A DNA stretch of 64,000 bases from Pimelobacter simplex (GTDB lineage: Bacteria > Actinomycetota > Actinomycetes > Propionibacteriales > Nocardioidaceae). Positions within the stretch are counted from its first letter, which is position 1; each line of letters opens with the position of its first letter. The stretch lies in contig NZ_FOUK01000003.1 in assembly GCF_900114845.1 (NCBI RefSeq), positions 682,001 through 746,000 on the forward strand, in the 5' to 3' direction. Of this stretch, positions 39,401 through 47,178 are shown in pieces. Position numbers and translations under genes: made by a program. The notes under the pieces were generated by a model. That model did no database searches. It saw nothing but the letters and a program-made list of their open reading frames with translations, and was not told where the DNA came from.

Positions 39401-39865
39401 CCCCACGTGTTCGCCACCACGGTGGCCGAGAACGTCCGCCTGGCCCGGCCCGGCGCGAGCGACGCCGAGGTCGAGCGGGCACTGCGCCAGGCCCACCTGG
39501 GCGCCTGGCTGGACGCGCTCCCCGACGGACTCGGCACCTGGCTCGGCACCGGCCACGCGAACGTCTCGGGTGGCGAGCGGGCCCGGCTCGGCGTCGCCCG
39601 CTCCCTGCTGGCCGACCAGCCGGTGCTCGTCCTCGACGAGCCGACCGCCCACCTCGACCACGCGACCGCCGTCGCACTGGCCGCGGAGGTGCTCGGCGGC
39701 GACCGCGACCGCTCGGTCCTGTGGATCACGCACACGTCGGCGGGGCTCGACCTGGTCGACCGCACGGTCGTGCTCGACGGCCCGGAGGGGGCCGAAGGTC
39801 CCGGCCGGTCGAGGGCCTCGGCCCGTGGCCCGCAGCCCCCGTCAGGGGGCAGGGTGGAGCCATGA
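36479..39865 (+). CDS. cydDC: Fused CydD-CydC thiol/haem ABC exporter
   Basis: An 1128-residue single chain that joins the two half-transporters CydD and CydC, which are needed for cytochrome bd assembly. Half one: membrane domain (about 1-310), Walker A GPSGCGKST, signature LSAGERARLALAR, Walker B WVLLDEPTAHLDD. A Pro/Ala-rich linker (PAPAPALAPAATSGPVPAGA region, about 540-565) follows. Half two: membrane domain, Walker A GPSGSGKST, signature VSGGERARLGVAR, Walker B VLVLDEPTAHLDH. All ATPase motifs are intact. The last 25 codons are Gly/Pro/Arg-rich and coincide with the DevR boxes and promoter of the next gene, so that tail is shaped by regulatory DNA. Fused CydDC is known in actinobacteria. 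Confidence 0.93.
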   Translation: MRPSDPRLRAMLAPARAGLAGVVAAGVLGGLVVIAQAWAVAGLVVAVLRDEPLGGWMLAVVGVLVLRALTGAAADLCAARAAAVVGTVLRHRLVRAYVDRAGAAEAPGAAAVLATRGVAAAEPYVTRYVPALVVATVLPPLTVVAIATQDLLSAVIVLATLPLVPVFGALVGLATRDRAEEQWRAMASLSGHFLDVVRGLPTLVVHRRARAQSGRIAEVTDRYRRASLRTLRIAFASSAVLELVATLSVALVAVTVGVRLASGSIGLPTALVVLLLAPEAYWPLRRVGAEFHAAAEGAATFTEAHDLLAAGPADATGATDTPAPLGATLVLDGVAVTYPGRTAAAVAGVSALVPARGVTALVGPSGCGKSTVLAAVAGLLPSGAVTSGTIAAGGRPVRGPSWQAQVAWLPQQPRFVAGSVADNLRLSRPDADDDDLWSVLREVALEERVRALPQGLATPLGEDGATLSAGERARLALARVVLADRPWVLLDEPTAHLDDLTEQVIADTIVALGRRSGVLVVAHRPRLVGLADHRIVLPAPAPALAPAATSGPVPAGAPAPAPVPLAADTPLGGERRMLAGAAVVGALASASGVALTATAGWLIVQASTRPAVLTLLVAVVGVRAFGLARPVLRYVERLRSHDAALRLLARRRVEVYDALVPLVPGRLGRRRGDVLTSVVDDVDSVVDRQLRVRMPLVQLGLVGVLATAVATLLHPPAGPVVAATGLTGAVAFLVARHGARGAERRLVALRAELSASVVEAVQVADELRMWQRAVPTADRVAATSARMGAVATTAARWLTAARAVVLVGCGVAVAATAAVSAGAVAHGTLAGPVMALLVLLPLALADVALPAADAGLLAARTAAADDRLRALEHTAPAVPDLPGRATARGHDLALDALTARWETRAPLIRPVTLDLGPGDRVAVVGPSGSGKSTLAAVLLRFLDPAGGTAALGGAPLEDLALDDVRRQVGLVDDHPHVFATTVAENVRLARPGASDAEVERALRQAHLGAWLDALPDGLGTWLGTGHANVSGGERARLGVARSLLADQPVLVLDEPTAHLDHATAVALAAEVLGGDRDRSVLWITHTSAGLDLVDRTVVLDGPEGAEGPGRSRASARGPQPPSGGRVEP
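39789..39824. promoter_or_regulatory. DevR box pair inside the cydDC 3' end, upstream of the first stress protein
   Basis: GGGCCGAAGGTCCC (39789-39802) shares an 18-nt identical stretch (GAGGGGGCCGAAGGTCCC) with the cydA promoter. GGGCCTCGGCCC (39813-39824) is a perfect-arm companion 23 nt away. Centres fall at about -66 and -43 from the predicted start at 39862. Confidence 0.62.
39850..39855 (+). promoter_or_regulatory. -10 element for the first universal stress protein (leaderless)
   Basis: CAGGGT, 6 nt, then ATG 39862. It lies inside the end of cydDC. Confidence 0.45.
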
Positions 39866-40743
39866 CCACCACGGAGCACGCCATCGACCCGTCGAGCATC
39901 GTCGTCGCCGCGGACGGCTCCGACGACGCCGACCGCGCGATCGACTGGGCCGCCGCCCAGGCGTTCCTGGAGCGCCGGCCGCTCGTCGTCCTCACCGCCG
40001 TCGGCATCGCCGGCGTCCCCGCCGTCACCTGGGCCGGCATGGGCGCGGCCTACGCCTACCAGCCCGACGACCTGCTCACCCACGGCCGCGCGAGCGCGGA
40101 CGCCGGGCGGGACCGCGCCGAGCACCTGCACCCGGGGCTCGCCGTCACCACCGCCGTCCAGGTCGGCGACCCGCGCCAGGTGCTCGTCGACCTGTCCCGG
40201 CAGGTGCACCTCGTCGTCATGGGCTCGCGCGGGCGCGGGCTGTTCCGCAGCAAGGTGCTCGGCTCGGTCAGCGCCTCGGTCAGCCGCGACGCCGCGTGCC
40301 CGGTGGTCGTCTGCCGGCCCGGCACCGAGGACCGCGCCCCGGGAGCGGGCGCCGGGATCCTCGTCGGCGCCGACGGCACGCCCGAGTCGCTGCCCGTGCT
40401 GGAGCACGCCTTCCGGCTGGCCTCGCTGCGCGACCTGCCGCTCACCGTCATGCACTGCGTGTGGGAGCAGCCCGGCCCGACCGAGGAGCACCGCCTGCTG
40501 CTCGCCGAGAGCATCGCCGGCATCCGCTCGGCCTACCCGGAGGTCGCCGTCGAGCTCCGGCTCGCCAGCGGCCTCGCCGAGGAGGCGCTCGCCGCCGACA
40601 GCGCCCGGTGGGACGCCGTCGTGGTCGGCCGGCACCCCGTCGACACCCTCCTGCGCCTGGTCACCGGCGCCGTGGCCACCACGGTCGTCGAGCGGGCGCA
40701 CACCACCGTCGCCGTCGTCCCCCAGGCCGATCCCTCTTGCTGA
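39862..40743 (+). CDS. Universal stress protein, two tandem Usp domains
   Basis: A 293-residue protein with two Usp domains (about 12-148 and 160-290), each beginning with an ATP-binding strand (IVVAADGSDDADRA; ILVGADGTPES). The first has the full ATP motif G-x2-G-x9-S (MGSRGRGLFRSKVLGSVS); the second is degenerate (VGRHPVDTLLRLVTGAVA). Tandem Usp proteins of this kind are prominent in DosR regulons. The ATG overlaps the cydDC stop (ATGA), yet a leaderless promoter and DevR boxes lie inside the cydDC end. It could therefore be made both as part of the cyd operon and alone. Confidence 0.9.
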   Translation: MTTTEHAIDPSSIVVAADGSDDADRAIDWAAAQAFLERRPLVVLTAVGIAGVPAVTWAGMGAAYAYQPDDLLTHGRASADAGRDRAEHLHPGLAVTTAVQVGDPRQVLVDLSRQVHLVVMGSRGRGLFRSKVLGSVSASVSRDAACPVVVCRPGTEDRAPGAGAGILVGADGTPESLPVLEHAFRLASLRDLPLTVMHCVWEQPGPTEEHRLLLAESIAGIRSAYPEVAVELRLASGLAEEALAADSARWDAVVVGRHPVDTLLRLVTGAVATTVVERAHTTVAVVPQADPSC

Positions 40744-40754
40744 AGGAGAACCCG

Positions 40755-41588
40755 ATGCACCCCACCCTCCACCCCGGCAGCATCGTCGTCGCCGCCGACG
40801 GCTCGACGCACGCCGACCGCGCCCTCCTGTGGGCCGCCGCTCAGGCCCGGGCCGAGCACCGTCCCGTGGTCGTCGTGACCGCCGACGAGGGCGACGCCGA
40901 GGCGATCAACGCCGACGCCGTCCGCCGCGTGGCCGAGGCCGCCCCCGACGCCGAGGTCGTCGGCCTGAGCGCGCCCGGTGACCCGCGCGGCGTCCTCGTC
41001 GAGCTCTCGACGGAGGCGTCCATGATCGTGCTCGGCTCCCGCGGCCGCGGCACGGTCCGCAGCATGCTCCTCGGCTCGGTCAGCACCGCGGTCAGCCGGC
41101 TCGCCCTCTGCCCCGTCGTCGTGTGCCGACCGCCGGCCGAGGACGGACCGGGCGCCGGCGTCCTCATCGGCGTCGACGGGACCCCCGAGTCAGGACCCGT
41201 GCTCGAGCTCGGCTTCACCCACGCGGCGCTGCACGGCCTGCCGGTCACCGTCGTCCACTGCGTGTGGGACGTGATGGCCGCCGTGGCCGGGCTCCGCAAC
41301 GTCCGGGTCGAGGACCTCGACCTCGGCGAGGGCGACGAGGCCCACCTGCTGCTGGCCGAGTCCGTCGCCGGCTTCCGCGAGAAGTACCCGGACGTCCCGG
41401 TCACCCTCCGGGTCACCCACGGCCTCGTCGACGAGGTGCTCGGCGGACGCTCGGCCCCGTGGGACCTGGTCGTCGTCGGCCGGCACCCGCTCGACTCGGT
41501 CGGCCGGCTGGCCGTCGGCTCGATCGCGACCGCGGTGGTCGAGCGGGCCCGGACGACGGTCGCCGTGGTGCCGGTGCCGCGCGGCTGA
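40755..41588 (+). CDS. Universal stress protein, two tandem Usp domains, second copy
   Basis: A 277-residue paralogue of the preceding protein with the same two-domain layout: IVVAADGSTHADRA and LGSRGRGTVRSMLLGSVS in domain one, VLIGVDGTPESGPV and VGRHPLDSVGRLAVGSIA in domain two. As in its neighbour, only the first domain keeps the full ATP motif. It starts 11 nt after the first copy with an AAGGAGA ribosome site, so it is in the same transcript. It probably arose by duplication. The stop is 13 nt from the convergent pucR-like gene, leaving no room for a separate terminator. Confidence 0.9.
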   Translation: MHPTLHPGSIVVAADGSTHADRALLWAAAQARAEHRPVVVVTADEGDAEAINADAVRRVAEAAPDAEVVGLSAPGDPRGVLVELSTEASMIVLGSRGRGTVRSMLLGSVSTAVSRLALCPVVVCRPPAEDGPGAGVLIGVDGTPESGPVLELGFTHAALHGLPVTVVHCVWDVMAAVAGLRNVRVEDLDLGEGDEAHLLLAESVAGFREKYPDVPVTLRVTHGLVDEVLGGRSAPWDLVVVGRHPLDSVGRLAVGSIATAVVERARTTVAVVPVPRG

Positions 41589-41601
41589 GGACCGACCGCC
41601 C

Positions 41602-42975
41602 TCAGCGGTGCACGCGCAGCGCGAGGAACAGGTCGACCCGGTCGGCCGTCGAGGCGAGGCTGCGCCCGGTCAGCTCCTCGACCCGCTTGAGCCGGTGGCG
41701 CAGCGTGTTGATGTGGACGTGCAGCTCGTCGGCGGTCTCCTGCCAGCGGCCGCCGTGGTCGAGGAAGACGGTGAGCGTGTGCAGCAGGTCGCTGCCGCGC
41801 TCGGCGTCCGCGGCGAGCAGCCGGCCGAGCACGGCCTCGCCGGTCGCGCGCAGCAGCGCCGGGTCCTGCAGGTCGAGCAGCAGGGTCGGGCTGGCGAGCT
41901 GGTCGTGGGAGAGCCAGCCCGGTCGCCCGCGTGACTCCAGTGCCTCGACGGCCTTGCGGGCCTGCAGGATGCTGACCCGCAGGTCGTCGGTGGGGCCGCG
42001 TCGCCCGACGCCGACGTAGCCGTCGGTGGCGACGGCGTCGGGCGCCTGGGTGGCGATGACCACCACCTCGCCCGAGCGCTCGACGACGAGGCTGCCGGGC
42101 CGGACCAGGTCGTCGACGGCCTGGACGCCGAGCCCCCGGACGACGAGCGCGAGGACGCCGGCACCGGCGTCGGCCGGGAAGCCCAGCAGGGCGAGCCGGT
42201 GGGCGATCGCCGCCTGGTCGCCGACGCCGGACTCGATCCAGTCGAGCACCTCGAGCGCGTAGCGGCGCTCGGTCGCCCGGATGGCGCGCTCGCGCTCCAG
42301 CTCGAGCGCGAGGAACGGCATCGCGGTGGAGACCGCGGCCTGCAGGCCGACGTCGAGCTGGTCCATCTCCTCGGGCAGCAGCAGGGAGGCGTCGGCGAGA
42401 CCGGCGCCGATCAACGGCACCTCGTACGACGGCTCGGGCGCCTCGCCGTACCCGACCCCCTGCGCGCGCAGCGCCACCGGCCGGCCGAGCAGCCGGCCCA
42501 GGACGCGCAGCACCGAGCCCGGCCCGCGCTCGGCCCGCAGCGCCGAGACCATCGCCGCGTGGTGGTCGAGCTGGCGGCGCAGCGGCGCCTCCCACTCGGT
42601 GCGCTTGCTGGCGACGAAGCGCTCGACGATCGCCACGAACGGGGTCGACACCGGTGCCACGAAGCAGGTCAGCCCGTGCTCCGCCGCGGCCGCGACGACG
42701 TCGTCGGGCCAGGGCTCGTCGGCGGCGACCAGGCCGTAGCCGAGCGCCGCCGCACCGGCCGCGGCCACCCGGGCGACGTAGTCGGCCGCGCCCAGGCCGC
42801 TGGAGCGCCACGCCCCCGCCGTCAGGACGACCTCGCCACCGCGCAGGAACTGCCCCGGGTCGGCCACCTCGATGATGTGCACCCAGCGCACGGGGAGGCC
42901 GAGGTTGCCCTCGGTCTCGACCCGGAGGTCCAGCTCGGGGTCGCGGACCAGCTCCTCGACCAGCACGCCGCTCAT
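41602..42975 (-). CDS. PucR-family transcriptional regulator
   Basis: A 457-residue regulator: an N-terminal PucR-type ligand domain (about 1-120, with VRWVHIIEVADPGQFLRGGE), a central GGDEF-like region, and a C-terminal HTH_30 helix-turn-helix (ETADELHVHINTLRHRLKRV). The family controls purine, amino-acid or amine catabolism. Its ATG overlaps the permease stop by 4 nt (ATGA), so regulator and permease are made together and it most likely controls that permease operon. The inverted repeat at 44483-44508 is a possible target. Confidence 0.88.
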   Translation of the reverse strand: MSGVLVEELVRDPELDLRVETEGNLGLPVRWVHIIEVADPGQFLRGGEVVLTAGAWRSSGLGAADYVARVAAAGAAALGYGLVAADEPWPDDVVAAAAEHGLTCFVAPVSTPFVAIVERFVASKRTEWEAPLRRQLDHHAAMVSALRAERGPGSVLRVLGRLLGRPVALRAQGVGYGEAPEPSYEVPLIGAGLADASLLLPEEMDQLDVGLQAAVSTAMPFLALELERERAIRATERRYALEVLDWIESGVGDQAAIAHRLALLGFPADAGAGVLALVVRGLGVQAVDDLVRPGSLVVERSGEVVVIATQAPDAVATDGYVGVGRRGPTDDLRVSILQARKAVEALESRGRPGWLSHDQLASPTLLLDLQDPALLRATGEAVLGRLLAADAERGSDLLHTLTVFLDHGGRWQETADELHVHINTLRHRLKRVEELTGRSLASTADRVDLFLALRVHR

Positions 42976-44444
42976 CGTAGGAGAGCCGGTGCCTCCTCCG
43001 CCGCAGCGACCGGCCGGGACGGCTCCGCCGGAGCCGCGGCGCGGGCGTGTCCCCGGGTCAGCGCGACGTAGGCGAGGCCGCCGGTGAGGCCGGCGAGCAG
43101 CGGGCTGAGGTCGATCCCACCGGTGACCTCGATGAGCGGGCCGTGCCAGATCGTGGTGTCGACCGACAGCAGGCCGACGACCGTGCCGAGCGCCCAGGCG
43201 ACGACGGCCGGGACCGAGAAGCCGTGGGTGAACCAGTAGGCGCCGCCGCGCGAGCGCCGGTTGAGGACCTGGAGCGCGTCGGCGTCGTACACCCCGCGGG
43301 AGCGGCGGAAGCCGATGAGCGTGATGACGGCCCACGGCGTCCCGGCCGCGGTCATCAGCAGCACGAAGGCGGTGACGGCGTCGGCGGCGTCCCAGAGGAA
43401 GTAGCCGGCGAACACGAGCGCGGTGGCGACGAGCCCGGCGACCGTCGTCGACTGGACCCGGCTGACCTTGGGCACGATCGCGTCGAGGTCGAGGCCCATC
43501 GAGTACAGCAGCACGCCCGCGTTACCGACGGTGCCGAAGATCCCGTTGACCAGCAGCAGCACCAGGAACCAGGACGGGGCCGCGGCGACCAGACCGCCGA
43601 CGTAGTCACCGGCGTCGCGGGCGGCGAAGGCCGTGAAGGTGCCGAACAGCTGGGCGATGAGGACGCCGGCGACCATCCCGCCGGTCGATGCGACGAGGAC
43701 CCGGCGCTGCGAGTAGCGCTGCGGCGAGACGTAGCGGGTGTAGTCGCCGAGGAGCGTGATGAACGCGATCGGCCCGGAGATGCCGACGGCCACGAGGACG
43801 AGGAGCCAGGTGGTCCAGAAGTCGCCGAGCAGGTACCCGCCGGCGAGCACCGGCGCGGGGTCGAAGCGCGGCGCCAGCGCGATCACGCCGGCGAGCATCA
43901 GCGCGCTCATGATGACCGCGAGGAACGAGCTCATCCGGGTCAGCAGGCGGTAGCCGAAGACGGCCGCGAGGATCGAGCCGGCCGCGAGCACGACGTAGCC
44001 CACGGCGTACGCCGCGTCGCCGCCCGGCGTCCCGAGCAGCCGGGCCAGCGGGCCGACGACGGCGGCGCCGCCGGTCCAGACCGTCAGGGCGGCGTATCCC
44101 AGGGAGAGCAGGAGCCCGATGGCCGAGCCGAGCAGCCGGCCGCGGACGCCGAACTGGGCGCCGCTGCTCGTCGACAGGTTGGTGGCGGTGCGGAACGAGA
44201 CGAGGGCGAGCGGTGCGACGAGGAGGCAGCCGAGCAGGGTGCCGGCGACCTGCGCGGTGACGCTCTCCCAGAAGCTCAGGCCGAAGGTCGCGGGCAGCCA
44301 GCCGAAGATGACGACGCCCAGGCACAGGTTGGAGCCGATCAGGATGGTCACCACGTCGCGGGGGCGACCGGTGCGGTCGGCGTCGGGGATGGTGTCGACG
44401 CCGTGCTGCTCGATGGTGATCGAGGCGTCCGCCGCGTGCGCCAT
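42972..44444 (-). CDS. NCS1-family (cytosine/purine-type) permease
   Basis: A 490-residue membrane transporter with about twelve hydrophobic helices. NCS1 signatures include VTILIGSNLCLGVVIFGWLP in helix 1, SFRTATNLSTSSGAQFGVRG, and FITLLGDYTRYVSPQRYSQ. These carriers import nucleobases, allantoin, hydantoins or related compounds with protons or sodium; the substrate is unresolved. ATG 44444 has an AAGGAGC site. The gene is upstream of and overlaps the PucR regulator, consistent with nucleobase or other nitrogen-compound uptake under PucR control. Confidence 0.87.
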   Translation of the reverse strand: MAHAADASITIEQHGVDTIPDADRTGRPRDVVTILIGSNLCLGVVIFGWLPATFGLSFWESVTAQVAGTLLGCLLVAPLALVSFRTATNLSTSSGAQFGVRGRLLGSAIGLLLSLGYAALTVWTGGAAVVGPLARLLGTPGGDAAYAVGYVVLAAGSILAAVFGYRLLTRMSSFLAVIMSALMLAGVIALAPRFDPAPVLAGGYLLGDFWTTWLLVLVAVGISGPIAFITLLGDYTRYVSPQRYSQRRVLVASTGGMVAGVLIAQLFGTFTAFAARDAGDYVGGLVAAAPSWFLVLLLVNGIFGTVGNAGVLLYSMGLDLDAIVPKVSRVQSTTVAGLVATALVFAGYFLWDAADAVTAFVLLMTAAGTPWAVITLIGFRRSRGVYDADALQVLNRRSRGGAYWFTHGFSVPAVVAWALGTVVGLLSVDTTIWHGPLIEVTGGIDLSPLLAGLTGGLAYVALTRGHARAAAPAEPSRPVAAAEEAPALLR

Positions 44445-44482
44445 GGCGTGCTCCTTGCTGTCGCTGCGTGCTCCGGATGAGA

Positions 44483-44508
44483 GGACTGACTGGTCATGCA
44501 GTCAGTCC
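44483..44508. promoter_or_regulatory. Perfect inverted repeat upstream of the NCS1 permease
   Basis: GGACTGACTG (44483-44492), 6-nt spacer, CAGTCAGTCC (44499-44508). It lies 39 nt before the permease ATG in the 240-nt divergent region with the OsmC gene. As both neighbours point away, it cannot be a normal terminator, so an operator or leader hairpin is likelier. The rest of this 240-nt region holds the OsmC promoter and nothing else I recognise. Confidence 0.5.
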
Positions 44509-44672
44509 GGCCCTCCTCATCGTGAGGGCGGTCACACCCGACCGGGAGGGAGTGATCCTCCAACGCGGGCCGGATCCGTCGTAGGAATCCACAACGCCGG
44601 CCCTCCGGCAGGTCCCGCCAGCCACCGCGGCAGGACCTCCCGCGGACCTCTCGTGAAATATGAGTCGATCAC

Positions 44673-44678
44673 TACAGT
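44673..44678 (+). promoter_or_regulatory. -10 element for the OsmC gene (leaderless)
   Basis: TACAGT, 6 nt, then ATG 44685, in an unusually AT-rich stretch for this genome. Confidence 0.5.
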
Positions 44679-44684
44679 TAACCC

Positions 44685-45203
44685 ATGACCTCCCTCAGCA
44701 CCGACCTCAACGGCGTCGACCTCGCCGCCGTCGGCTCCCTCGTCCAGGCCGTCGAGGCCGACCCGGCCGCCGCCCGGACCACCTGGGCCGCGCACGTCAC
44801 CTGGACCGGCGCCTTCACCTCCGAGGCCGCCGTCCGCTCGTTCGCGCCCGTCCCCTCCGACGAGCCGCCCGCCCTCGGCGGCGGCGACACCGCGCCCAAC
44901 CCGGTCGAGCAGCTGCTCGGCGCGCTCGGCAACTGCCTCGCCGTCGGCTACGCCGCCAACGCGAGCGTGGCGGGGATCGAGCTGCGCGACCTCCGGGTCG
45001 ACCTGCGCGGCGACCTCGACCTGCACGTGTTCCTCGGGCTCACCGAGGGCCATGCCGGCTTCGACTCCATCCGCGCCACGGTCACCATCGACTCCCCCGC
45101 GAGCCGCGCGGACCTCGAGGCGCTGCACGACCGGGTGCTCGCCAGCTCACCGGTCGGGCACACCCTGCGCAGCGCGGTCCCGGTCGAGGTCGCCCTCGCC
45201 TGA
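44685..45203 (+). CDS. OsmC-family protein
   Basis: A 172-residue OsmC/Ohr-fold protein. The central helix has NPVEQLLGALGNCLAVGYAA, with the usual Cys in GNCL; then GIELRDLRVDLRGDLDLHVF and a C-terminal strand region. Typical peroxidases of this fold have two cysteines; I see only one in the whole sequence, so it may be a single-Cys variant or a non-peroxidase member. The start is fixed by a leaderless promoter. It is convergent with the GH114-like gene, the two stops only 12 nt apart. Confidence 0.82.
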   Translation: MTSLSTDLNGVDLAAVGSLVQAVEADPAAARTTWAAHVTWTGAFTSEAAVRSFAPVPSDEPPALGGGDTAPNPVEQLLGALGNCLAVGYAANASVAGIELRDLRVDLRGDLDLHVFLGLTEGHAGFDSIRATVTIDSPASRADLEALHDRVLASSPVGHTLRSAVPVEVALA

Positions 45204-45215
45204 GCCGCGCCCGGC

Positions 45216-45962
45216 TCAGCACCAGGCCCGGACCCCGCGGGGCCTCAGGTCCCGGTCGCGCAGGACGACGCCGAGCCGGTCGCCGTACTCCGCGCAGGTG
45301 CGGCGGAAGTCGCGCCGGCGGTACTCGACGACCAGCACCCGGTCGCCGTACGTCGCGACGTAGGCCCCGCACTCGTCGTAGCGACCGCACTCCTCGGCGA
45401 CAGCGAAGTCGAAGCCCAGCCGGCGTCCGTCGAGGTCGGCCCAGTTCTTCTGGGCGACCGCGAGCCCGGCGGCATGGGCGCGGCGGGTGAGCAGGCGCGC
45501 GTACTTCTTGGCGTGGCGTGCCTTCAGCAGGCCGTGGCTGCGCGTGAACGAGTCCAGGTTGTCGAGCTCGACGCCGTCGAAGCCGTCGCGGGCGCAGCGG
45601 TCGATCCAGCGGCCGACGATCGCGGCGAGGCGCTGGCGCTTGGCCGGCGTGCGCAGGTCGAGCAGCCACTCGCCCCACGCCTCGTCGACGACGGGACGTC
45701 CACCGCGGCGCAGCACCAGGCCGGGGTGGCGGCGCCAGAGCCGGGCCTCGTCCGGCTGGGTCTGGAAGCCGTTGACGTAGCAGACGTTGTAGACGCCGGG
45801 CGCCGGCGCGGCCCGCCGGTCGCGGACCACCACGCCGACGTTCGGCGCGGGCGCGACGACGCCACCGAGCTGGTAGTCGACGTCCATGCCGCCGGGCGGC
45901 GGCGTCACCGTGGGCCCGGTCCCGAGCGCGAGCACGAGGCCGAGGAGGAGCGCGTGCAGCAT
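45216..45962 (-). CDS. Secreted GH114-type (endo-alpha-1,4-polygalactosaminidase-like) glycosidase
   Basis: A 248-residue protein with a short signal peptide (MLHALLLGLVLALGTG) and a TIM-barrel domain of the GH114 kind. Diagnostic segments are VYNVCYVNGFQTQPDE, WLLDLRTPAKRQRLAAIVGR and the acidic active-site strand DGFDGVELDNLDSF, followed by LAVAQKNWADL. The family cleaves galactosamine-containing polysaccharides, so it may remodel its own or a neighbour's exopolysaccharide. Its ATG overlaps the stop of the UBP zinc-finger gene by one base (TGATG). Confidence 0.8.
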   Translation of the reverse strand: MLHALLLGLVLALGTGPTVTPPPGGMDVDYQLGGVVAPAPNVGVVVRDRRAAPAPGVYNVCYVNGFQTQPDEARLWRRHPGLVLRRGGRPVVDEAWGEWLLDLRTPAKRQRLAAIVGRWIDRCARDGFDGVELDNLDSFTRSHGLLKARHAKKYARLLTRRAHAAGLAVAQKNWADLDGRRLGFDFAVAEECGRYDECGAYVATYGDRVLVVEYRRRDFRRTCAEYGDRLGVVLRDRDLRPRGVRAWC

Positions 45963-46321
45963 CAGTGGATCTGCGTCCGCCAGTCGGCGGGCACCCGGCC
46001 ACGCGGCCCGGGCGCGGGCTGGTCGTCAGGGTGGCTGGTCGGCGGCGCGAGCGCCGGGCCCTCGTAGTAGTCGTTGCTCGCGTAGTCCCAGAACCAGTCC
46101 TCACCCGGCTCGTACGACTGGATGAGCGGGTGCCCGCTCGCCCGGAAGTGCGCCGAGGCGTGCTGGGCCGGCGAGCTGTCGCAGCAGCCCACGTGACCGC
46201 AGGCCGCGCACCTGCGCAGGTGGACCCACCACCCTCCGGCGGCGTCGCAGTCGGCGCAGCCGGGACCGCTGGGCGGGACGTCGGTGGCGATCGGCGGGGA
46301 GTCGGGGGTCTCGTCGGCCAT
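45962..46321 (-). CDS. UBP-type zinc finger protein
   Basis: A 119-residue protein that is essentially one ZnF-UBP domain. The Cys/His ligands are visible in GCADCDAAGGWWVHLRRCAA, CGHVGCCDSS, QHASAHFRASGHPLI. The aromatic tail EDWFWDYASNDYY is typical of bacterial members. In eukaryotes the domain binds ubiquitin C-termini; the bacterial role is not established. The start is supported by a TAGATT -10 (46329-46334), 7 nt before the ATG. It is coupled to the GH114-like gene, though the two products would act on different sides of the membrane. Confidence 0.85.
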   Translation of the reverse strand: MADETPDSPPIATDVPPSGPGCADCDAAGGWWVHLRRCAACGHVGCCDSSPAQHASAHFRASGHPLIQSYEPGEDWFWDYASNDYYEGPALAPPTSHPDDQPAPGPRGRVPADWRTQIH

Positions 46322-46328
46322 GCCGGCA

Positions 46329-46334
46329 AATCTA
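46329..46334 (-). promoter_or_regulatory. -10 element for the UBP zinc finger gene (leaderless)
   Basis: TAGATT on the minus strand, 7 nt before ATG 46321. Confidence 0.4.
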
Positions 46335-46356
46335 CGCCCGGACGACGCACCGGCCG

Positions 46357-47178
46357 CTAGCCGGTGTCCGGTCCGGGGGCGGTGCGCTCCCAGGCCCGCC
46401 AGTGCGGGTGCGCGGTCGCACCGTGGTCCGGGTCGACGCCCACGATCCGGCCCCCGGCGAGCTCGATGGTGACGTGGCGCGCGTCCGCGTCGAGGTGCGC
46501 GTGCGGGACGAGCTCGGGGGCGAGACGCCAGGACCCGCTGCCCCAGTCGTACGCCGACGAGTGCCCGTGCACCTGGTCGACCGGGAGCGGCGTGCCGGCC
46601 CACGAGGGCACGAGCTCGCTCGCCGCGGCCGCCCACAGCGGGCCGGCCCGCGGGTCGGGCTCGCGTCCCTGGAGCATCGCGCCGGCCCGGAACAGCGCGG
46701 GATCGTCGGCGCGGGCCAGGGCGGCGAGCGCCTCGGCGATCTCGTCCGCGGTGCGCGGCGCGCCGAGCACCGCGCGCCAGAAGGGCGCCGTGACGCCGGC
46801 ATGGGTGACGAGCACGTCCGGCGCGAGGACGGCGGCCGGGACCATCAGGCCCTCGCGCCACCAGGCGCGCACCCGGTCGGCCGCCGCCGGGTCGAGCGGG
46901 GTGGGCCACTGGAACGTGGCCGGGCGGACGTACTGCGCCTCGTGGTTGCCGATGAGCTGCACCCAGCGCCCCGGCTGGCGGCGCAGGTAGCCGTCGACCT
47001 GGCGGACCACCTCCTCGGACTCGGGGCCGCGGTGCACCAGGTCCCCCACCTGGACGACGACCAGTCCGTCGGGGATCGGACCGCGCCCCTCGTCGGGCAC
47101 CCCGAGCCGGGCGAGCTCGGCGCGCAGCGCCCCGGCGTGCCCGCCGACGTCGCCGATCACCGCGTAGCGGGTGCTCAC
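46357..47178 (-). CDS. PPP-type metallophosphoesterase
   Basis: A 273-residue calcineurin-like phosphoesterase of the serine/threonine phosphatase (PPP/ApaH-like) arrangement. Metal-site motifs are GDVGGH (residues 9-14), VVQVGDLVHRGPESEEV and LIGNHEAQY, with later His in VTHAGV and QVHGHSS. Substrate could be a phosphoprotein or a dinucleotide. GTG 47178 overlaps the stop of the CBS/nucleotidyltransferase gene by 4 nt, so it is the last gene of the permease operon. It is not a close relative of the CpdA-like enzyme at 26666. Confidence 0.85.
   Translation of the reverse strand: MSTRYAVIGDVGGHAGALRAELARLGVPDEGRGPIPDGLVVVQVGDLVHRGPESEEVVRQVDGYLRRQPGRWVQLIGNHEAQYVRPATFQWPTPLDPAAADRVRAWWREGLMVPAAVLAPDVLVTHAGVTAPFWRAVLGAPRTADEIAEALAALARADDPALFRAGAMLQGREPDPRAGPLWAAAASELVPSWAGTPLPVDQVHGHSSAYDWGSGSWRLAPELVPHAHLDADARHVTIELAGGRIVGVDPDHGATAHPHWRAWERTAPGPDTG

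Noticed and set aside
44600..44645. DevR-type boxes before the OsmC gene
   Set aside because: GGGACC-like half-sites occur at 44611-44616 and 44632-44645, but they do not fall at the -65/-43 positions relative to the TACAGT promoter and the matches are partial.
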